From: Planctomycetota bacterium
GTDB lineage: Bacteria > Planctomycetota > Planctomycetia > Gemmatales > Gemmataceae
Direction: 5' to 3'
Assembly (NCBI GenBank): GCA_016195405.1
Contig: JACPZP010000063.1
Location: 1-63,695 of the forward strand
Length of the DNA: 63,695 nt
The notes beneath the pieces are model-generated. The model was not told where the DNA came from. It saw only the letters and a program-made list of their open reading frames with translations, and did not search any database. Within the stretch, counting starts at the first letter, position 1. Every line of letters begins with the position of its first letter. A program made the translations under genes and the position numbers. Below, one piece after another: positions 51,903-60,352 of the stretch.

Positions 51903-54425
51903 CTACGCCCCGTGATAATCGATCTCCTTCACTTCTAACGCGTGCTTCTGGATGAAATCGCGGCGCGGCTCGACTTTTTCGCCCATCAGGACGCGGAACA
52001 TCTCGTCAGCCTTTAAGGCGTCATCAAGCTGCACCCTCATGAGCGTGCGGCGGGCGGGATCCAGCGTCGTGTCCCAAAGCTCTTCGCCGTCCATCTCACC
52101 CAGTCCTTTGAAGCGCTTGATCTTGATCCCCTTTTCGCCGAGCTTGCGGACTTCGCCGACCAGCACGCGCAAGTGCGGCAACGCCGCCTTGCGGTCCTCG
52201 TGCTCGAGGAAGAAGCGATCAGGCGGCTCGCGGCCGGCGATGCGCGGCGCGGGCACGAGGTCGCCCGGCGCCACGCCGAAGCCGCGCAGCTTCTCCAGTC
52301 CGCGGTTGACGATCTTGACCTCGTGCAACTCTTGGAACGAAAAGGTCTCGACGTGGCCATTGACCTGGCCGTTAGTCTTTGGCGATTCTTCGTCGGCCAC
52401 CAACAGCTCCTGGCCCTGCTGAGCCTTTTCGGCCCGCAACTGGTCCACTTCCTCCGAAGTGAAGAACCAATGCTCATTGTTGCCCAAAAGTACGCGATAC
52501 GTCGGAAGCTTGCCGTCCTTGAGGCGCGTCAGCAGCGTGGCGATGTTATGGCCGCGCCGTTCGAGAATATTCAGCGCGACCTCCAGTTCGTCGAGGACAA
52601 CCATGAGCGCCTTGAGACGCTCGCTCGAGAAGTCGGCCGGTTCTCCCTTGGCTCCCTCCGCAGGCGCGATGGACAACCGGGTCCCGTCGATGCCGCGCTC
52701 GGTCAACTCCTGGGCCATGCTCTCCAGAGTCTGGACGTAGCGGACATTCTTTTTCAGCTCGACCTTGAATAAGGGCGGCCGGGCGACGAAGATGTGGCCG
52801 GTCTCGATCAGCTTGCGCATCTGCCGGTAGAAGAAAGTCAGGATCAACGTGCGAATGTGCTGCCCATCCACGTCGGCATCAGTCAAAAGAACGATCTTGC
52901 CGTAGCGCAGGCCTTCGATGTCCTCGGTGTTGCCGATGTCGATGCCGACGGCCGATATCAGGCTGACCAATTCCGCGTTATCGAGCACCTTTTCGACACG
53001 GGCCTTTTCGACGTTGAGGACCTTGCCGCGCAGGGGCAGGATGGCCTGATAGTTACGGTCGCGGCCGTTGTCCGCGGAGCCGCCGGCCGACTGGCCTTCC
53101 ACCAGAAACAACTCGGAAGCGTCGCGATCCTTGCTGGTGCAGTCCATGAGCTTGCCAGGCAGACCGCCGGAGTTGAGGATGCTCTTGCGATCCTTGAGGG
53201 CCTTCTTGGCTTTGGCGGCGGCCTCGCGCGCCTCCGCGGCCAGGATTACTTTCTTCATGATCTTCTGGGCTTCCTTGGGATTTTCCTCCAAGAACTGTGC
53301 CAAATACTCGTGTACCACGCTGGCGACGATGCCGTCGACTTCCGGATTGTTGAGGCGAATCTTAGTCTGCGACTCGAACTGCGGCTCCGGCACCTGCACG
53401 CTGACGACGCCGGTGATTCCTTCTCGGAAGTCCTCGCCAATCGGTTTCAAGTCGTTCTTGAACAAATTCTGCCGCTCGCCATAGGTATTGAGCGCGCGGG
53501 TCAGCGCGGTGCGGAAGCCGGACAGATGCGTGCCGCCGCCGGAATTGTGGGCATTGTTGGCGTAACAGCGGACGCGCTCCTCGTCGCCGGTGGTGTATTG
53601 GAAGGCGACCTCGACGCGGACCTCGTCCATCGTCTTGTCGACGTAGAGCACCTTGTGGACCGCCTCCTCGGAGCGGTTCATGTACTCGACGAACTCGGCG
53701 ACGCCGCCGTCATACTTAAATAGTTCCTCCTTGCCAGAGACTTCGTCAGTGAGTTTGATCGCCAGGCCCTTGTTGAGAAAGGCGAGTTCGCGCAAACGCG
53801 CCTCAAGGGCGTCGTAGTCGAACTTGGCGTCGTGGAAGATCTCCGGGTCGGGGTGAAAGGTGATCTTGGTGCCGGTGCGGTGTCCAGGCGTACTGCCAAG
53901 CTCCTTGACGGGCGTGGTCGCCTTGCCGCGCTCGTACTCCTGGACATAGACCTTGCCGCCGCGACGAATCTCGGCTTCGGTCCACTCGGAGAGGGCGTTG
54001 ACCGCTTTGGCGCCGATGCCATGCAATCCGGCACTGGTGCGATAAGTCCGCTTGTCGAACTTCGCTCCGGCCCCGACCATCGTCAGTACGACTTCGAGAG
54101 TCGGTTTCTGCTCGCCTGGATGGATATCGACAGGAATGCCGCGGCCGTCGTCGGAGACTGACAGGCTGCCGTCGACGTTGATCTTGACGTGGATGTTGTG
54201 GCAGAAGCCGGCCAGAGCCTCGTCGACGCTGTTGTAGACGAGTTCGTAAACAAGGTGGTGCAGGCCCTTGCTGGAAGTGTCGCCGATGTACATGCCGGCG
54301 CGGGCGCGGATGTGGGCGGCGTCGCGCTTGACTTCGACGTTCTCGGGGTTGTATTCCTCGGCCGCCGCCGCGGTGGCTTGGGCCTGCGCCTCAACTTCTG
54401 CGGCGCTCTGTTGTTCTTCGTTCAT
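51903..54425 (-). CDS. gyrB: DNA gyrase subunit B
   Basis: The 840-residue protein is complete. The GHKL ATPase has ELVYNSVDEALAGF, SVSDDGRGIPVD and SAGLHGIGAKAVNALSEW. The TOPRIM domain has LFLVEGQSAGGSADNGRDRNYQAILPLRGKVLNVEKAR and LLTDADVDGQHIRTLILTFFYRQM. The C-terminus ends with the tail KRFKGLGEMDGEELWDTTLDP. An acidic 50-residue N-terminal extension (AAEVEAQAQATAAAAEEYNPENVE) and a TOPRIM-linked insert of about 150 residues make it a little longer than E. coli GyrB. It is the last gene of the dnaA-dnaN-gyrB cluster. Confidence 0.96.
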   Translation of the reverse strand: MNEEQQSAAEVEAQAQATAAAAEEYNPENVEVKRDAAHIRARAGMYIGDTSSKGLHHLVYELVYNSVDEALAGFCHNIHVKINVDGSLSVSDDGRGIPVDIHPGEQKPTLEVVLTMVGAGAKFDKRTYRTSAGLHGIGAKAVNALSEWTEAEIRRGGKVYVQEYERGKATTPVKELGSTPGHRTGTKITFHPDPEIFHDAKFDYDALEARLRELAFLNKGLAIKLTDEVSGKEELFKYDGGVAEFVEYMNRSEEAVHKVLYVDKTMDEVRVEVAFQYTTGDEERVRCYANNAHNSGGGTHLSGFRTALTRALNTYGERQNLFKNDLKPIGEDFREGITGVVSVQVPEPQFESQTKIRLNNPEVDGIVASVVHEYLAQFLEENPKEAQKIMKKVILAAEAREAAAKAKKALKDRKSILNSGGLPGKLMDCTSKDRDASELFLVEGQSAGGSADNGRDRNYQAILPLRGKVLNVEKARVEKVLDNAELVSLISAVGIDIGNTEDIEGLRYGKIVLLTDADVDGQHIRTLILTFFYRQMRKLIETGHIFVARPPLFKVELKKNVRYVQTLESMAQELTERGIDGTRLSIAPAEGAKGEPADFSSERLKALMVVLDELEVALNILERRGHNIATLLTRLKDGKLPTYRVLLGNNEHWFFTSEEVDQLRAEKAQQGQELLVADEESPKTNGQVNGHVETFSFQELHEVKIVNRGLEKLRGFGVAPGDLVPAPRIAGREPPDRFFLEHEDRKAALPHLRVLVGEVRKLGEKGIKIKRFKGLGEMDGEELWDTTLDPARRTLMRVQLDDALKADEMFRVLMGEKVEPRRDFIQKHALEVKEIDYHGA

Positions 54426-54531
54426 GTTCCGAAGTCCTTTCGAGGTTCCAAAAACGCGCGAATCCGCCGAGGCGAAACCCCCGAGCGAGCGACCGGACGC
54501 ATCACAACGCGCGTTGCGCCAACGGGCGACC

Positions 54532-54870
54532 CTACCAGGCGCCGGCCTTAAAGCGCAGGTCGGCGATGGCCGTGTCGTTCAGGCCGGCGCGGAGCGCTTC
54601 GAGGAGGCGACGCTTTTGGTATTGCGCCAATTCCTGCAGCAATACGGCGCTGTTTACTTCCACTTCCAAGACGCCGCGCTTCAAGCCCAGGACACGGGTC
54701 TTTTCCGCGTCTTTCGCTCCAACCGCGCTCTCCCATGCTCGCTCTAAGTGCAGACGTGCCGACCGCCGACCCCAGCCGCGCAATGTGAACACGCGAGACA
54801 GGATCTCTTTCAGCGCCTCGGGGCCTGGCTGAGGCTGGTCGATGCGTGGACCGGGGGTCTTCATAAGCAA
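54532..54870 (-). CDS. DUF721 / DciA-like protein (helicase loading)
   Basis: The 112-residue protein has the DUF721 signature: EALKEILSRVFTLRGWG at the start, then RAWESAVGAKDAEKTRVLGLKRGVLEVEVNSAVLLQELAQYQKRRLLEALRAGL, ending with IADLRFKAGAW. DciA proteins recruit the replicative helicase DnaB in bacteria without DnaC or DnaI. Location between dnaN and gyrB is the usual place for dciA. The start could also be the ATG two codons later (54864). A 106-base gap separates it from gyrB. Confidence 0.82.
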   Translation of the reverse strand: MLMKTPGPRIDQPQPGPEALKEILSRVFTLRGWGRRSARLHLERAWESAVGAKDAEKTRVLGLKRGVLEVEVNSAVLLQELAQYQKRRLLEALRAGLNDTAIADLRFKAGAW

Positions 54871-54873
54871 CTA

Positions 54874-55662
54874 TTAGTCCTCCCCCTCATCTTGGTCGGA
54901 CTCTGCCGCGAGCTTTTCGGCAATTTCAAGATCCGCTTTTGCCTTCGCATCGTAACCAAGTCGCTCGTACGCGTAGCCGCGGAACTGGTAGGCCGGGCCA
55001 AGCAGGGGATCTAAGTCAATTGCTTTGTTCAAATCAGAAAGTGCGTCGTTGTATTGCTCTTTCAAGAAGTAACCGTGACCGCGATGCCCGAAAAACAGCG
55101 CACTCTCAGGATGCAACGAGAGTCCTTCGTTACAAAGCCGAATAATATCGTCCGCTCTCTCAAGCTTTGCGTATGAACAAACTCTGAAATATATTTTTTC
55201 CCACGGATCGCTTTCGTTGCGTTCGATGGCTTGAAGGAGTGCATCTGGAGCCGATACTTTCTTCGCGCGCGATATCTGCTGTTGCACGCACGTTGATTCT
55301 GATTCTGACAACTGGAAAACGCCGAGTTGACCTTTCGCGGGAATAGGCTCCTCTAGAACCCTTGGTTCTGCTAGGATCCAGCAGTAGGGCCCGTAAGCCC
55401 AAGGATTCTTCTCCAAGTCTCTGTTTAGCTCGACGACATCTACTAATTCCACCACACCGACCACGTAGCCTAGAGCGAAAGTGCTCCTGTCTATTGAGTC
55501 TCCATTTGAGGCTTTCAAGAAAGCGTTAAGTACATTGGCCTGCTTTCCAGCGTGAACAGCCAATAAGCCGCGGTGCTTCGTGGGTTTGGATTTGTTTTCT
55601 ATGGTCTTCTCCCCCACGACAATTGTGTATGTCCACGGCTGCCTAACTGAAATCGCTTTCAT
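54874..55662 (-). CDS. ASCH-domain protein with C-terminal TPR repeats
   Basis: The 262-residue protein opens with an ASCH domain, a PUA-like RNA-binding fold: MKAISVRQPWTYTIVVGEKTIENKS, HRGLLAVHAGK, then GYVVGVVELVDVVEL and GPYCWILAEPRVLEEPIPAKGQLGVFQL. The last 90 residues are tetratricopeptide repeats (ALFFGHRGHGYFLKEQYNDALSDLNKAIDLDPLLGPAYQFRGYAYERLG). It stands between dnaN and dciA, where recF would often be, with only four bases to dciA. Its base composition is AT-richer than gyrB and dnaN, suggesting later insertion. Role unknown; an RNA-protein adaptor is possible. Confidence 0.75.
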   Translation of the reverse strand: MKAISVRQPWTYTIVVGEKTIENKSKPTKHRGLLAVHAGKQANVLNAFLKASNGDSIDRSTFALGYVVGVVELVDVVELNRDLEKNPWAYGPYCWILAEPRVLEEPIPAKGQLGVFQLSESESTCVQQQISRAKKVSAPDALLQAIERNESDPWEKIYFRVCSYAKLERADDIIRLCNEGLSLHPESALFFGHRGHGYFLKEQYNDALSDLNKAIDLDPLLGPAYQFRGYAYERLGYDAKAKADLEIAEKLAAESDQDEGED

Positions 55663-55666
55663 CGTT

Positions 55667-55700
55667 CAACCGCCTTCCGCCGTCAACCGCCTTCCGCCGT
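55667..55700. repeat. 17-bp direct tandem repeat upstream of ASCH-TPR gene
   Basis: CAACCGCCTTCCGCCGT occurs twice in a row. On the coding (minus) strand each copy contains GGAAGG, so the duplication doubles the apparent ribosome site of the ASCH-TPR gene. Confidence 0.9.
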
Positions 55701-55728
55701 GAACTCTCTGCCCCCTTTGGGAGCCAAT

Positions 55729-56853
55729 TCATTCCCTGCTCGCCGCTACGAGCGGCACTACGACGTACAGATAATCCGGCTCATGCCGAAATACCGCCGG
55801 CGTGTTGCTGTCGGTCAATTCCAAGGTCAACGGCGTATCGGGCTCCAGCACGCGCAGCATGTCAACCAGGAACTTGGGGTCGAAGCTGATTTCCATCGCT
55901 TTGCCGTCGAAATCGATCGGCATCTCAATTTTGGAACGGCCCGACTCAGCCCCGCGGGCTTGCAGCGTCAACTTTTTCTTGGCGAAATTGAAGATGACGC
56001 GTTTGCTTTCGTCGTCGGTCATGATCGCCGCCTGACGGACCGCTGACAGAAACGGGCCGACCGTCAGGGGCACCTTGGCGTTATGTTTCGTAGGCAGCAC
56101 CTGGCGATAGTTCGGGAAACGACCCTCGACCAAGCGGGTATAGATCATCGCCCGCTCGGTTTTCATAAGGGCTTCGTTGGGGCGCAGGCTGATGCGGATC
56201 TTCTCGTCCGGCTCGGTTAGGTTTCGTTCTAAAAGCCCCATGGCCTTTGTCGGCACCACAGGCATTTGTCCTTTGGTGGTATGGCCTCCGTGGTTATCCG
56301 CTTGCCCTTGGGCTAAGGCGAGACGCCGGCCATCCGTAGCAACTAAAGCGGCGTGGCTATCCTCCAATTCCCAGAGAAGCCCGGTGGTCGCCCCAAAGCG
56401 CGAGTGCTCGGCGGCGGCAGCGGAGAAAATCGTGCGTCGAATCATTTCGCGCATCAGACCCGCAGGCAACTCGTGGTACTTTTCCTCCGCGAAGCTCGGA
56501 ATATCCGGGAAAGCCCCTGGATCCTCGCCAGGCATCTCGAATTCGGCGCTCGACCCGCGAACGATGCAACTATCCGGCCCCGCTTCGATGGTCATTTCAT
56601 CATCGGTGGACTCTCGGAGGATGGATACAATTCTGCTTGTCGGGAACAACGCCGCGCCGGGCTCTTCGACCTTGATGCCGCGCACTTCCATGCGAATGCC
56701 TAGTTCCAAATCCGTGGCCATGAGAGTACAGCGTTCCGCCTCGACGACAGCCTTGAGGTTCTTGAGGATTGGTTTGACGTCGCGAGCGGGGAGGGCAACG
56801 CTGGCAAGCTGACAGGCTGACAGCAAACCTTCGCGATGACAAATGATCTTCAT
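55729..56853 (-). CDS. dnaN: DNA polymerase III beta subunit (sliding clamp)
   Basis: The clamp ring tethers DNA polymerase III to DNA. The start is the ATG at 56853 (MKIICHREGLLSACQLAS), which has GGGACC six bases upstream and matches the usual DnaN N-terminus, giving 374 residues; the open frame extends to 56889. Typical segments are PILKNLKAVVEAERCTLMATDLELGIRM, FPTSRIVSILRE, ATDGRRLALAQG and the C-terminal PDTPLTLELTDSNTPAVFRHEPDYLYVVVPL. Length and all three clamp folds are complete. It follows dnaA by about 310 bases that carry origin-like sequence. Confidence 0.95.
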   Translation of the reverse strand: MKIICHREGLLSACQLASVALPARDVKPILKNLKAVVEAERCTLMATDLELGIRMEVRGIKVEEPGAALFPTSRIVSILRESTDDEMTIEAGPDSCIVRGSSAEFEMPGEDPGAFPDIPSFAEEKYHELPAGLMREMIRRTIFSAAAAEHSRFGATTGLLWELEDSHAALVATDGRRLALAQGQADNHGGHTTKGQMPVVPTKAMGLLERNLTEPDEKIRISLRPNEALMKTERAMIYTRLVEGRFPNYRQVLPTKHNAKVPLTVGPFLSAVRQAAIMTDDESKRVIFNFAKKKLTLQARGAESGRSKIEMPIDFDGKAMEISFDPKFLVDMLRVLEPDTPLTLELTDSNTPAVFRHEPDYLYVVVPLVAASRE

Positions 56854-57165
56854 GATGCAGGTCCCAAAGAGGGGATAAATAAACGACACCTGGGCGGATA
56901 ACTATCTAAGAAGCTCATTTTTTTAGTAGTAGTAGTAATAGGACGAAAGGCGTTGTTGCTGATAGCATCTGAATAGCCATAAGTCCATTTCTTCCACAAT
57001 GATCTGCTCACTCTAAAATTGTGCAATTGCCGTTGACCGAGACACATCCTACGGATTAAGGGCGATGATATCGCCTTCCAAGTTGCGAGTGCGAAACGCA
57101 AGATCGCGTAGATCAACACTTGCCACCAATCAGTTCACTATTCATCGACACGAAATCCCCAGCAA
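56854..57165. other. dnaA-dnaN intergenic region with DnaA-trio-like repeats (candidate oriC part)
   Basis: This AT-richer stretch contains six consecutive triplets TAG-TAG-TAG-TAG-TAA-TAG at 56924-56941 preceded by seven T. They match the DnaA-trio pattern used by DnaA to unwind origins in many bacteria. On the 3' side is a short GC patch (GGACGAAAGGCG). Two DnaA-box-like sites with two mismatches lie at 56893-56901 (minus orientation) and 56990-56998. The position between dnaA and dnaN is a classical origin location. Confidence 0.55.
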
Positions 57166-58149
57166 TCATGCCAGCTCTGCGTGGATCTCGCGAACCGCCC
57201 CGGAGAGGACGGCATCGTCCTTAAGAGCCAGCTCGACCTTACGGCATGCGTGGAGCACGGTCGTATGGTCGCGACCGCCAAAGTAAGCGCCGATTTGCAT
57301 GAGCGAAAGCCGTGTCAGCTGCCTGGTCAGGTACATGCCAACCTGCCGTGGCAAAAGAACGCTGCGATGGCGTCGCCGTGATTGAAGCTGTTTCGGTTCG
57401 ATGCGGAAGTAACCCCCGACCTGGCGGGCGATCCGATCAACCGTTGGCCGCGTTGCCTCCACCTGTGGGCGGAAATGGGCGGCAACCGTCTTCAAATCCA
57501 GCGCGTGCGGGCGCAGCTTGCTCATAGTTTCGAGTTGGGCTACGGCGCCCTCCAACTGCCTGCCTCCGCCTGTAAGGTTGTCCGACAGCCAGTTCAAGAT
57601 ATCGCGACCCAGCGCAAGCTGGCGGCGCTGAGCCATTTCCTCAAGAAACTGGAGCCGGCTTGGCGTTTGCAGTGGCTCAAGGGCGATAACCAAACCCGCC
57701 GTGAAGCGATTGGTCAATCGGCTCGAAAACCGATTGCCTCGATGGGACAAATGGCGCGGTCCGACCAATGCGGTGAAAATGGTCGCTCGCCCGCGCCGCA
57801 GTCGGTCATCGAGCATGCCGATCAGCCACACCTCGGCATGGGGCGGCAAATGCTGCACGTCCTCAAGCACGACTAGATCGCTTTCTCGTGCCCCATCGGG
57901 CTCTCCTTCGCGCACGTCGCCGGCGCTTATCAGGCAGATGGTGACATCACGCCGAAGCGTGGCCAGGTCTCTGGCAAGCATTTCCACGAGGTGAGTTTTG
58001 CCGCTTCCAGGCGGACCATGGAGGTACAACGGATTGACGGACGGGGACTTCCCTTGTTGCAGGCAGTCCACTAGATCTTCCACGGCATTTAGCGCAGAGC
58101 GATTTTCCGGCGCGGCGACGAAGCGAGCGAACGATTTCTGCCGTGACAT
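57166..58149 (-). CDS. dnaA: chromosomal replication initiator DnaA, short form
   Basis: The 327-residue protein starts directly at domain III (SFARFVAAPENRSALNAVEDL). Walker A GPPGSGKT is at residues 45-52. The Walker B region reads LVVLEDVQHL, with Glu96-Asp97 where most DnaA proteins have Asp-Asp. Domain IV has RSRRRHRSVLLPRQVGMYLTRQL-like sequence and the DnaA signature GGRDHTTVLHA, so DnaA-box recognition should be normal. Domains I and II, which bind helicase and regulators in other bacteria, are missing. The ATG at 58149 is immediately followed by this domain and no upstream extension with homology is open. Gene order to dnaN and gyrB supports the assignment. Confidence 0.9.
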   Translation of the reverse strand: MSRQKSFARFVAAPENRSALNAVEDLVDCLQQGKSPSVNPLYLHGPPGSGKTHLVEMLARDLATLRRDVTICLISAGDVREGEPDGARESDLVVLEDVQHLPPHAEVWLIGMLDDRLRRGRATIFTALVGPRHLSHRGNRFSSRLTNRFTAGLVIALEPLQTPSRLQFLEEMAQRRQLALGRDILNWLSDNLTGGGRQLEGAVAQLETMSKLRPHALDLKTVAAHFRPQVEATRPTVDRIARQVGGYFRIEPKQLQSRRRHRSVLLPRQVGMYLTRQLTRLSLMQIGAYFGGRDHTTVLHACRKVELALKDDAVLSGAVREIHAELA

Positions 58150-58367
58150 GGTTTCGCTCCTGCGCCGCCCATGTTCCTGCGATCCGTAATTTTATGTAAG
58201 TTATTAGCTTCTATTAACTTATGTAATATTACACACCGACGAGACAGCGGGAATTCGACTCAGATATTCTAGCAGAAACCGCTCAAATCGTAAAGGAGAA
58301 ACGACAAGACATAACAATTTGTGGATAAAAAACTTGCGTCAATTCATGGCGGTCCTGCCAAAGCGGT
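58150..58367. other. dnaA upstream region with inverted repeat and DnaA box (candidate oriC part)
   Basis: The 218 bases are AT-rich near both ends. TAAGTTATTAG (58197-58207) is nearly the inverse of CTATTAACTTA (58211-58221), with 10 of 11 pairs. TTATGTAA occurs twice. A perfect DnaA box lies at 58320-58328. The region should contain the dnaA promoter and could be the box cluster of a bipartite origin. Confidence 0.6.
58320..58328 (-). promoter_or_regulatory. perfect DnaA box
   Basis: TGTGGATAA on the plus strand is TTATCCACA on the minus strand, the exact consensus DnaA binding site, 170 bases upstream of dnaA in an AT-rich stretch. Confidence 0.85.
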
Positions 58368-59498
58368 TCAGTAAGCGCAGGAACTTTCTCTTAAGTCATT
58401 TACGCATTTGATGATACGTCTTGCAGCTTCCTCGACATGCGACAATTCGGTTTGTCCGCTGAAACTAAACCGCATTGCGGACTGAAGCCTTGCCCCCGAT
58501 ATCCCCATTGCTTGAAGAACCGGCGACGGAAGAAGCGAGCCGCTGGAACATGCCGATCCCGTGGCACAGGCCACTCCCGCTAGATCGAGCTTCATGAGAA
58601 GAACGTCCGCCGCACAGCCTGGGAGCGAAACGTTGAGGACGTGTGGAATGCCTCCTACCTCGGGACCATTAACGATCGCGGGACCGACGTGAGCGCGCAG
58701 GCGTTCGAGCAAGAGTTTGCGAAGGCTGGCCGCCTTGGCCGTGTTTGCTTCCATTTCACGTGTTGCTATTGCCAATGCCGCGGCCATGCCGACGGCGAGG
58801 GGAACCGGCTCGGTGCCAGGTCGCTTGCCGGACTGCTGGTGGCCGCCCCAGAGCATGGGTTGGAGCTTGGTTCCCTTCTTCAGAATCAGCGCACCGATTC
58901 CTTTCGGACCGTGGAATTTGTGTGCGCTCATGGTGAGCGCGGAGACGCCGAGATCGCGGAAGGAAATCGGAAGCTTCCCTGCGGCGGCCGCGGCGTCGCA
59001 ATGAACAAGGGAACTGGAGTTCAAAGTGAGTTCCCTGATCGGTTGAATGGCTCCGGTCTCATGGTTGGCGAGTTGCACGCTGACCAGGCGCAGTTCCGTT
59101 CGTGCCTGGACGGGTGGAATCTGGAGGACGCCCCATTCATCGACGGGCAATGTCGACAGCGTGAAGCCACGCCGCGCTAATGCGCGCGCCGGCTCGGTGA
59201 CACATGGATGTTCGATGGAACTGATGGCAATTTGACCGCCGAGATCGCCGCAGAGGCCGAATAGCGCAAGATTGTTCGCTTCGGTAGCGCCGGAGGTAAA
59301 TATGACTTCGTCGGGTCTAGCTTCTAAGAGGTTAGCGATTTGTTCGCGGGCGTCTTCGATGGCCTGGCGCGCTTGGCGACCGGCGCGATGGCTGCTGGCG
59401 GGGTTGCCGAAGCGGTCAAGTAAGCATCGTCGCATCGCCTCCCAAACTTCGGGAAGCATCGGCGTGCTGGCGCTGTTGTCGAGGTAGATGAGGTCCAT
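58368..59498 (-). CDS. cysteine desulfurase (NifS/IscS family)
   Basis: This PLP enzyme takes sulfur from cysteine for iron-sulfur clusters or tRNA thiolation. The start is the ATG at 59498 (MDLIYLDNSASTPMLPEV), giving 376 residues. Landmarks are TSGATEANNLAL, NHETGAIQPI, the PLP Lys194 in MSAHKFHGPKGIGA and the persulfide Cys317 in ATGSACSSG. The SACSSG form is the group-I (NifS/IscS) type. No scaffold genes are adjacent. It may also supply the sulfur or selenium for other pathways; whether it serves selenide delivery to the selenoprotein pathway is only a possibility. Confidence 0.93.
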   Translation of the reverse strand: MDLIYLDNSASTPMLPEVWEAMRRCLLDRFGNPASSHRAGRQARQAIEDAREQIANLLEARPDEVIFTSGATEANNLALFGLCGDLGGQIAISSIEHPCVTEPARALARRGFTLSTLPVDEWGVLQIPPVQARTELRLVSVQLANHETGAIQPIRELTLNSSSLVHCDAAAAAGKLPISFRDLGVSALTMSAHKFHGPKGIGALILKKGTKLQPMLWGGHQQSGKRPGTEPVPLAVGMAAALAIATREMEANTAKAASLRKLLLERLRAHVGPAIVNGPEVGGIPHVLNVSLPGCAADVLLMKLDLAGVACATGSACSSGSLLPSPVLQAMGISGARLQSAMRFSFSGQTELSHVEEAARRIIKCVNDLRESSCAY

Positions 59499-59604
59499 CG
59501 CGGATGGAGTCCATCGCGTAGGCCGAGAAGCCGGCGGCAGGAGACGGGCCGCGCCGCTTTGGCGAGGATTCCTGCCTGCTGACTCCACCATTCTACCAGT
59601 CATT

Positions 59605-59712
59605 CTACTTGGCTTCGGCCTCGGCTTTGTCTTTCTTTGACCGAACCAGCCAGAAGTAGGTGGCGATGACGCAAAGCGTCCCCATGATGCCGATCAACAA
59701 CTGGATTTCCAT
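59605..59712 (-). CDS. 35-residue single-span membrane protein
   Basis: An ATG at 59712 follows AAGGAG with seven-base spacing. The 35-residue product is MEIQLLIGIMGTLCVIATYF (one membrane helix), then WLVRSKKDKAEAEAK (positive, cytoplasmic tail). The size, single helix and strong ribosome site indicate a real small membrane protein; the family is unknown. It lies about 107 bases upstream of the cysteine desulfurase start on the same strand. Confidence 0.65.
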   Translation of the reverse strand: MEIQLLIGIMGTLCVIATYFWLVRSKKDKAEAEAK

Positions 59713-59890
59713 AAGGCTTCTCCTTCCGGGGAAACAAAGAATCGCGCGCAACAACGCCTTTCAACCGTAGGTCACAGCTTCGGGGTTGTCAAAATCAGCC
59801 CCCATTTTCCGGAGCGCATCCTCTCTGGATTGATTTCACGGCGGCGGCGCCTACGATAGCGACCGATCAACCTTAGCAAGGGAGGAACCC

Positions 59891-60307
59891 ATGAAACGCT
59901 TGATTGCCATTGCGGTGTGTCTGTTCTGCCTCGGTCTGAGCACGGTACGGAGCGGCGAGGAGAAAGCCACCACCATCACCAACGTCGATGACAAGGGCAA
60001 GGAAAAAAGCGACGGCGGCACGATGAAGCTCGCCAAGGGCGCCATTCTGAATGTCAAGCTGCAAGGCAACCCGACCACCGGGTTCTCGTGGGGAATCGAC
60101 AAGAACGACAAGGACGTGCTGGCGCCCAAAGGAAAGTACTCGTATGAACCGACGAAGAAAGGTCTGCCGGGGGGCGGTGGCACGTTTTCGTTCCAATTCA
60201 AAGCCGAGAAAGCGGGAACAAGCGAGCTGGAGTTGGGCTATAAGCGCCCTTTCGAGAAAGACAAGGCGCCGGCGAAGATGTTTAAGGTGAAGGTTGAAGT
60301 GGAGTAA
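59891..60307 (+). CDS. secreted chagasin-type (I42) cysteine protease inhibitor
   Basis: The 138-residue protein has a signal peptide (MKRLIAIAVCLFCLGLSTVRS). The three I42 inhibitor loops are recognisable: NPTTGFSWGID (the NPTTGxxW loop), GLPGGGGTFSFQF (the GxGG loop) and YKRPFEK (the RPW/F loop). Chagasin-like inhibitors block papain-type cysteine proteases. GGAGGAACCC before the ATG is a good ribosome site. No protease target is encoded nearby. Confidence 0.88.
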   Translation: MKRLIAIAVCLFCLGLSTVRSGEEKATTITNVDDKGKEKSDGGTMKLAKGAILNVKLQGNPTTGFSWGIDKNDKDVLAPKGKYSYEPTKKGLPGGGGTFSFQFKAEKAGTSELELGYKRPFEKDKAPAKMFKVKVEVE

Positions 60308-60352
60308 TCGGCCCACTTGCGAGTTAGCGCCGAGCGCGCAACGGCAAACAGT

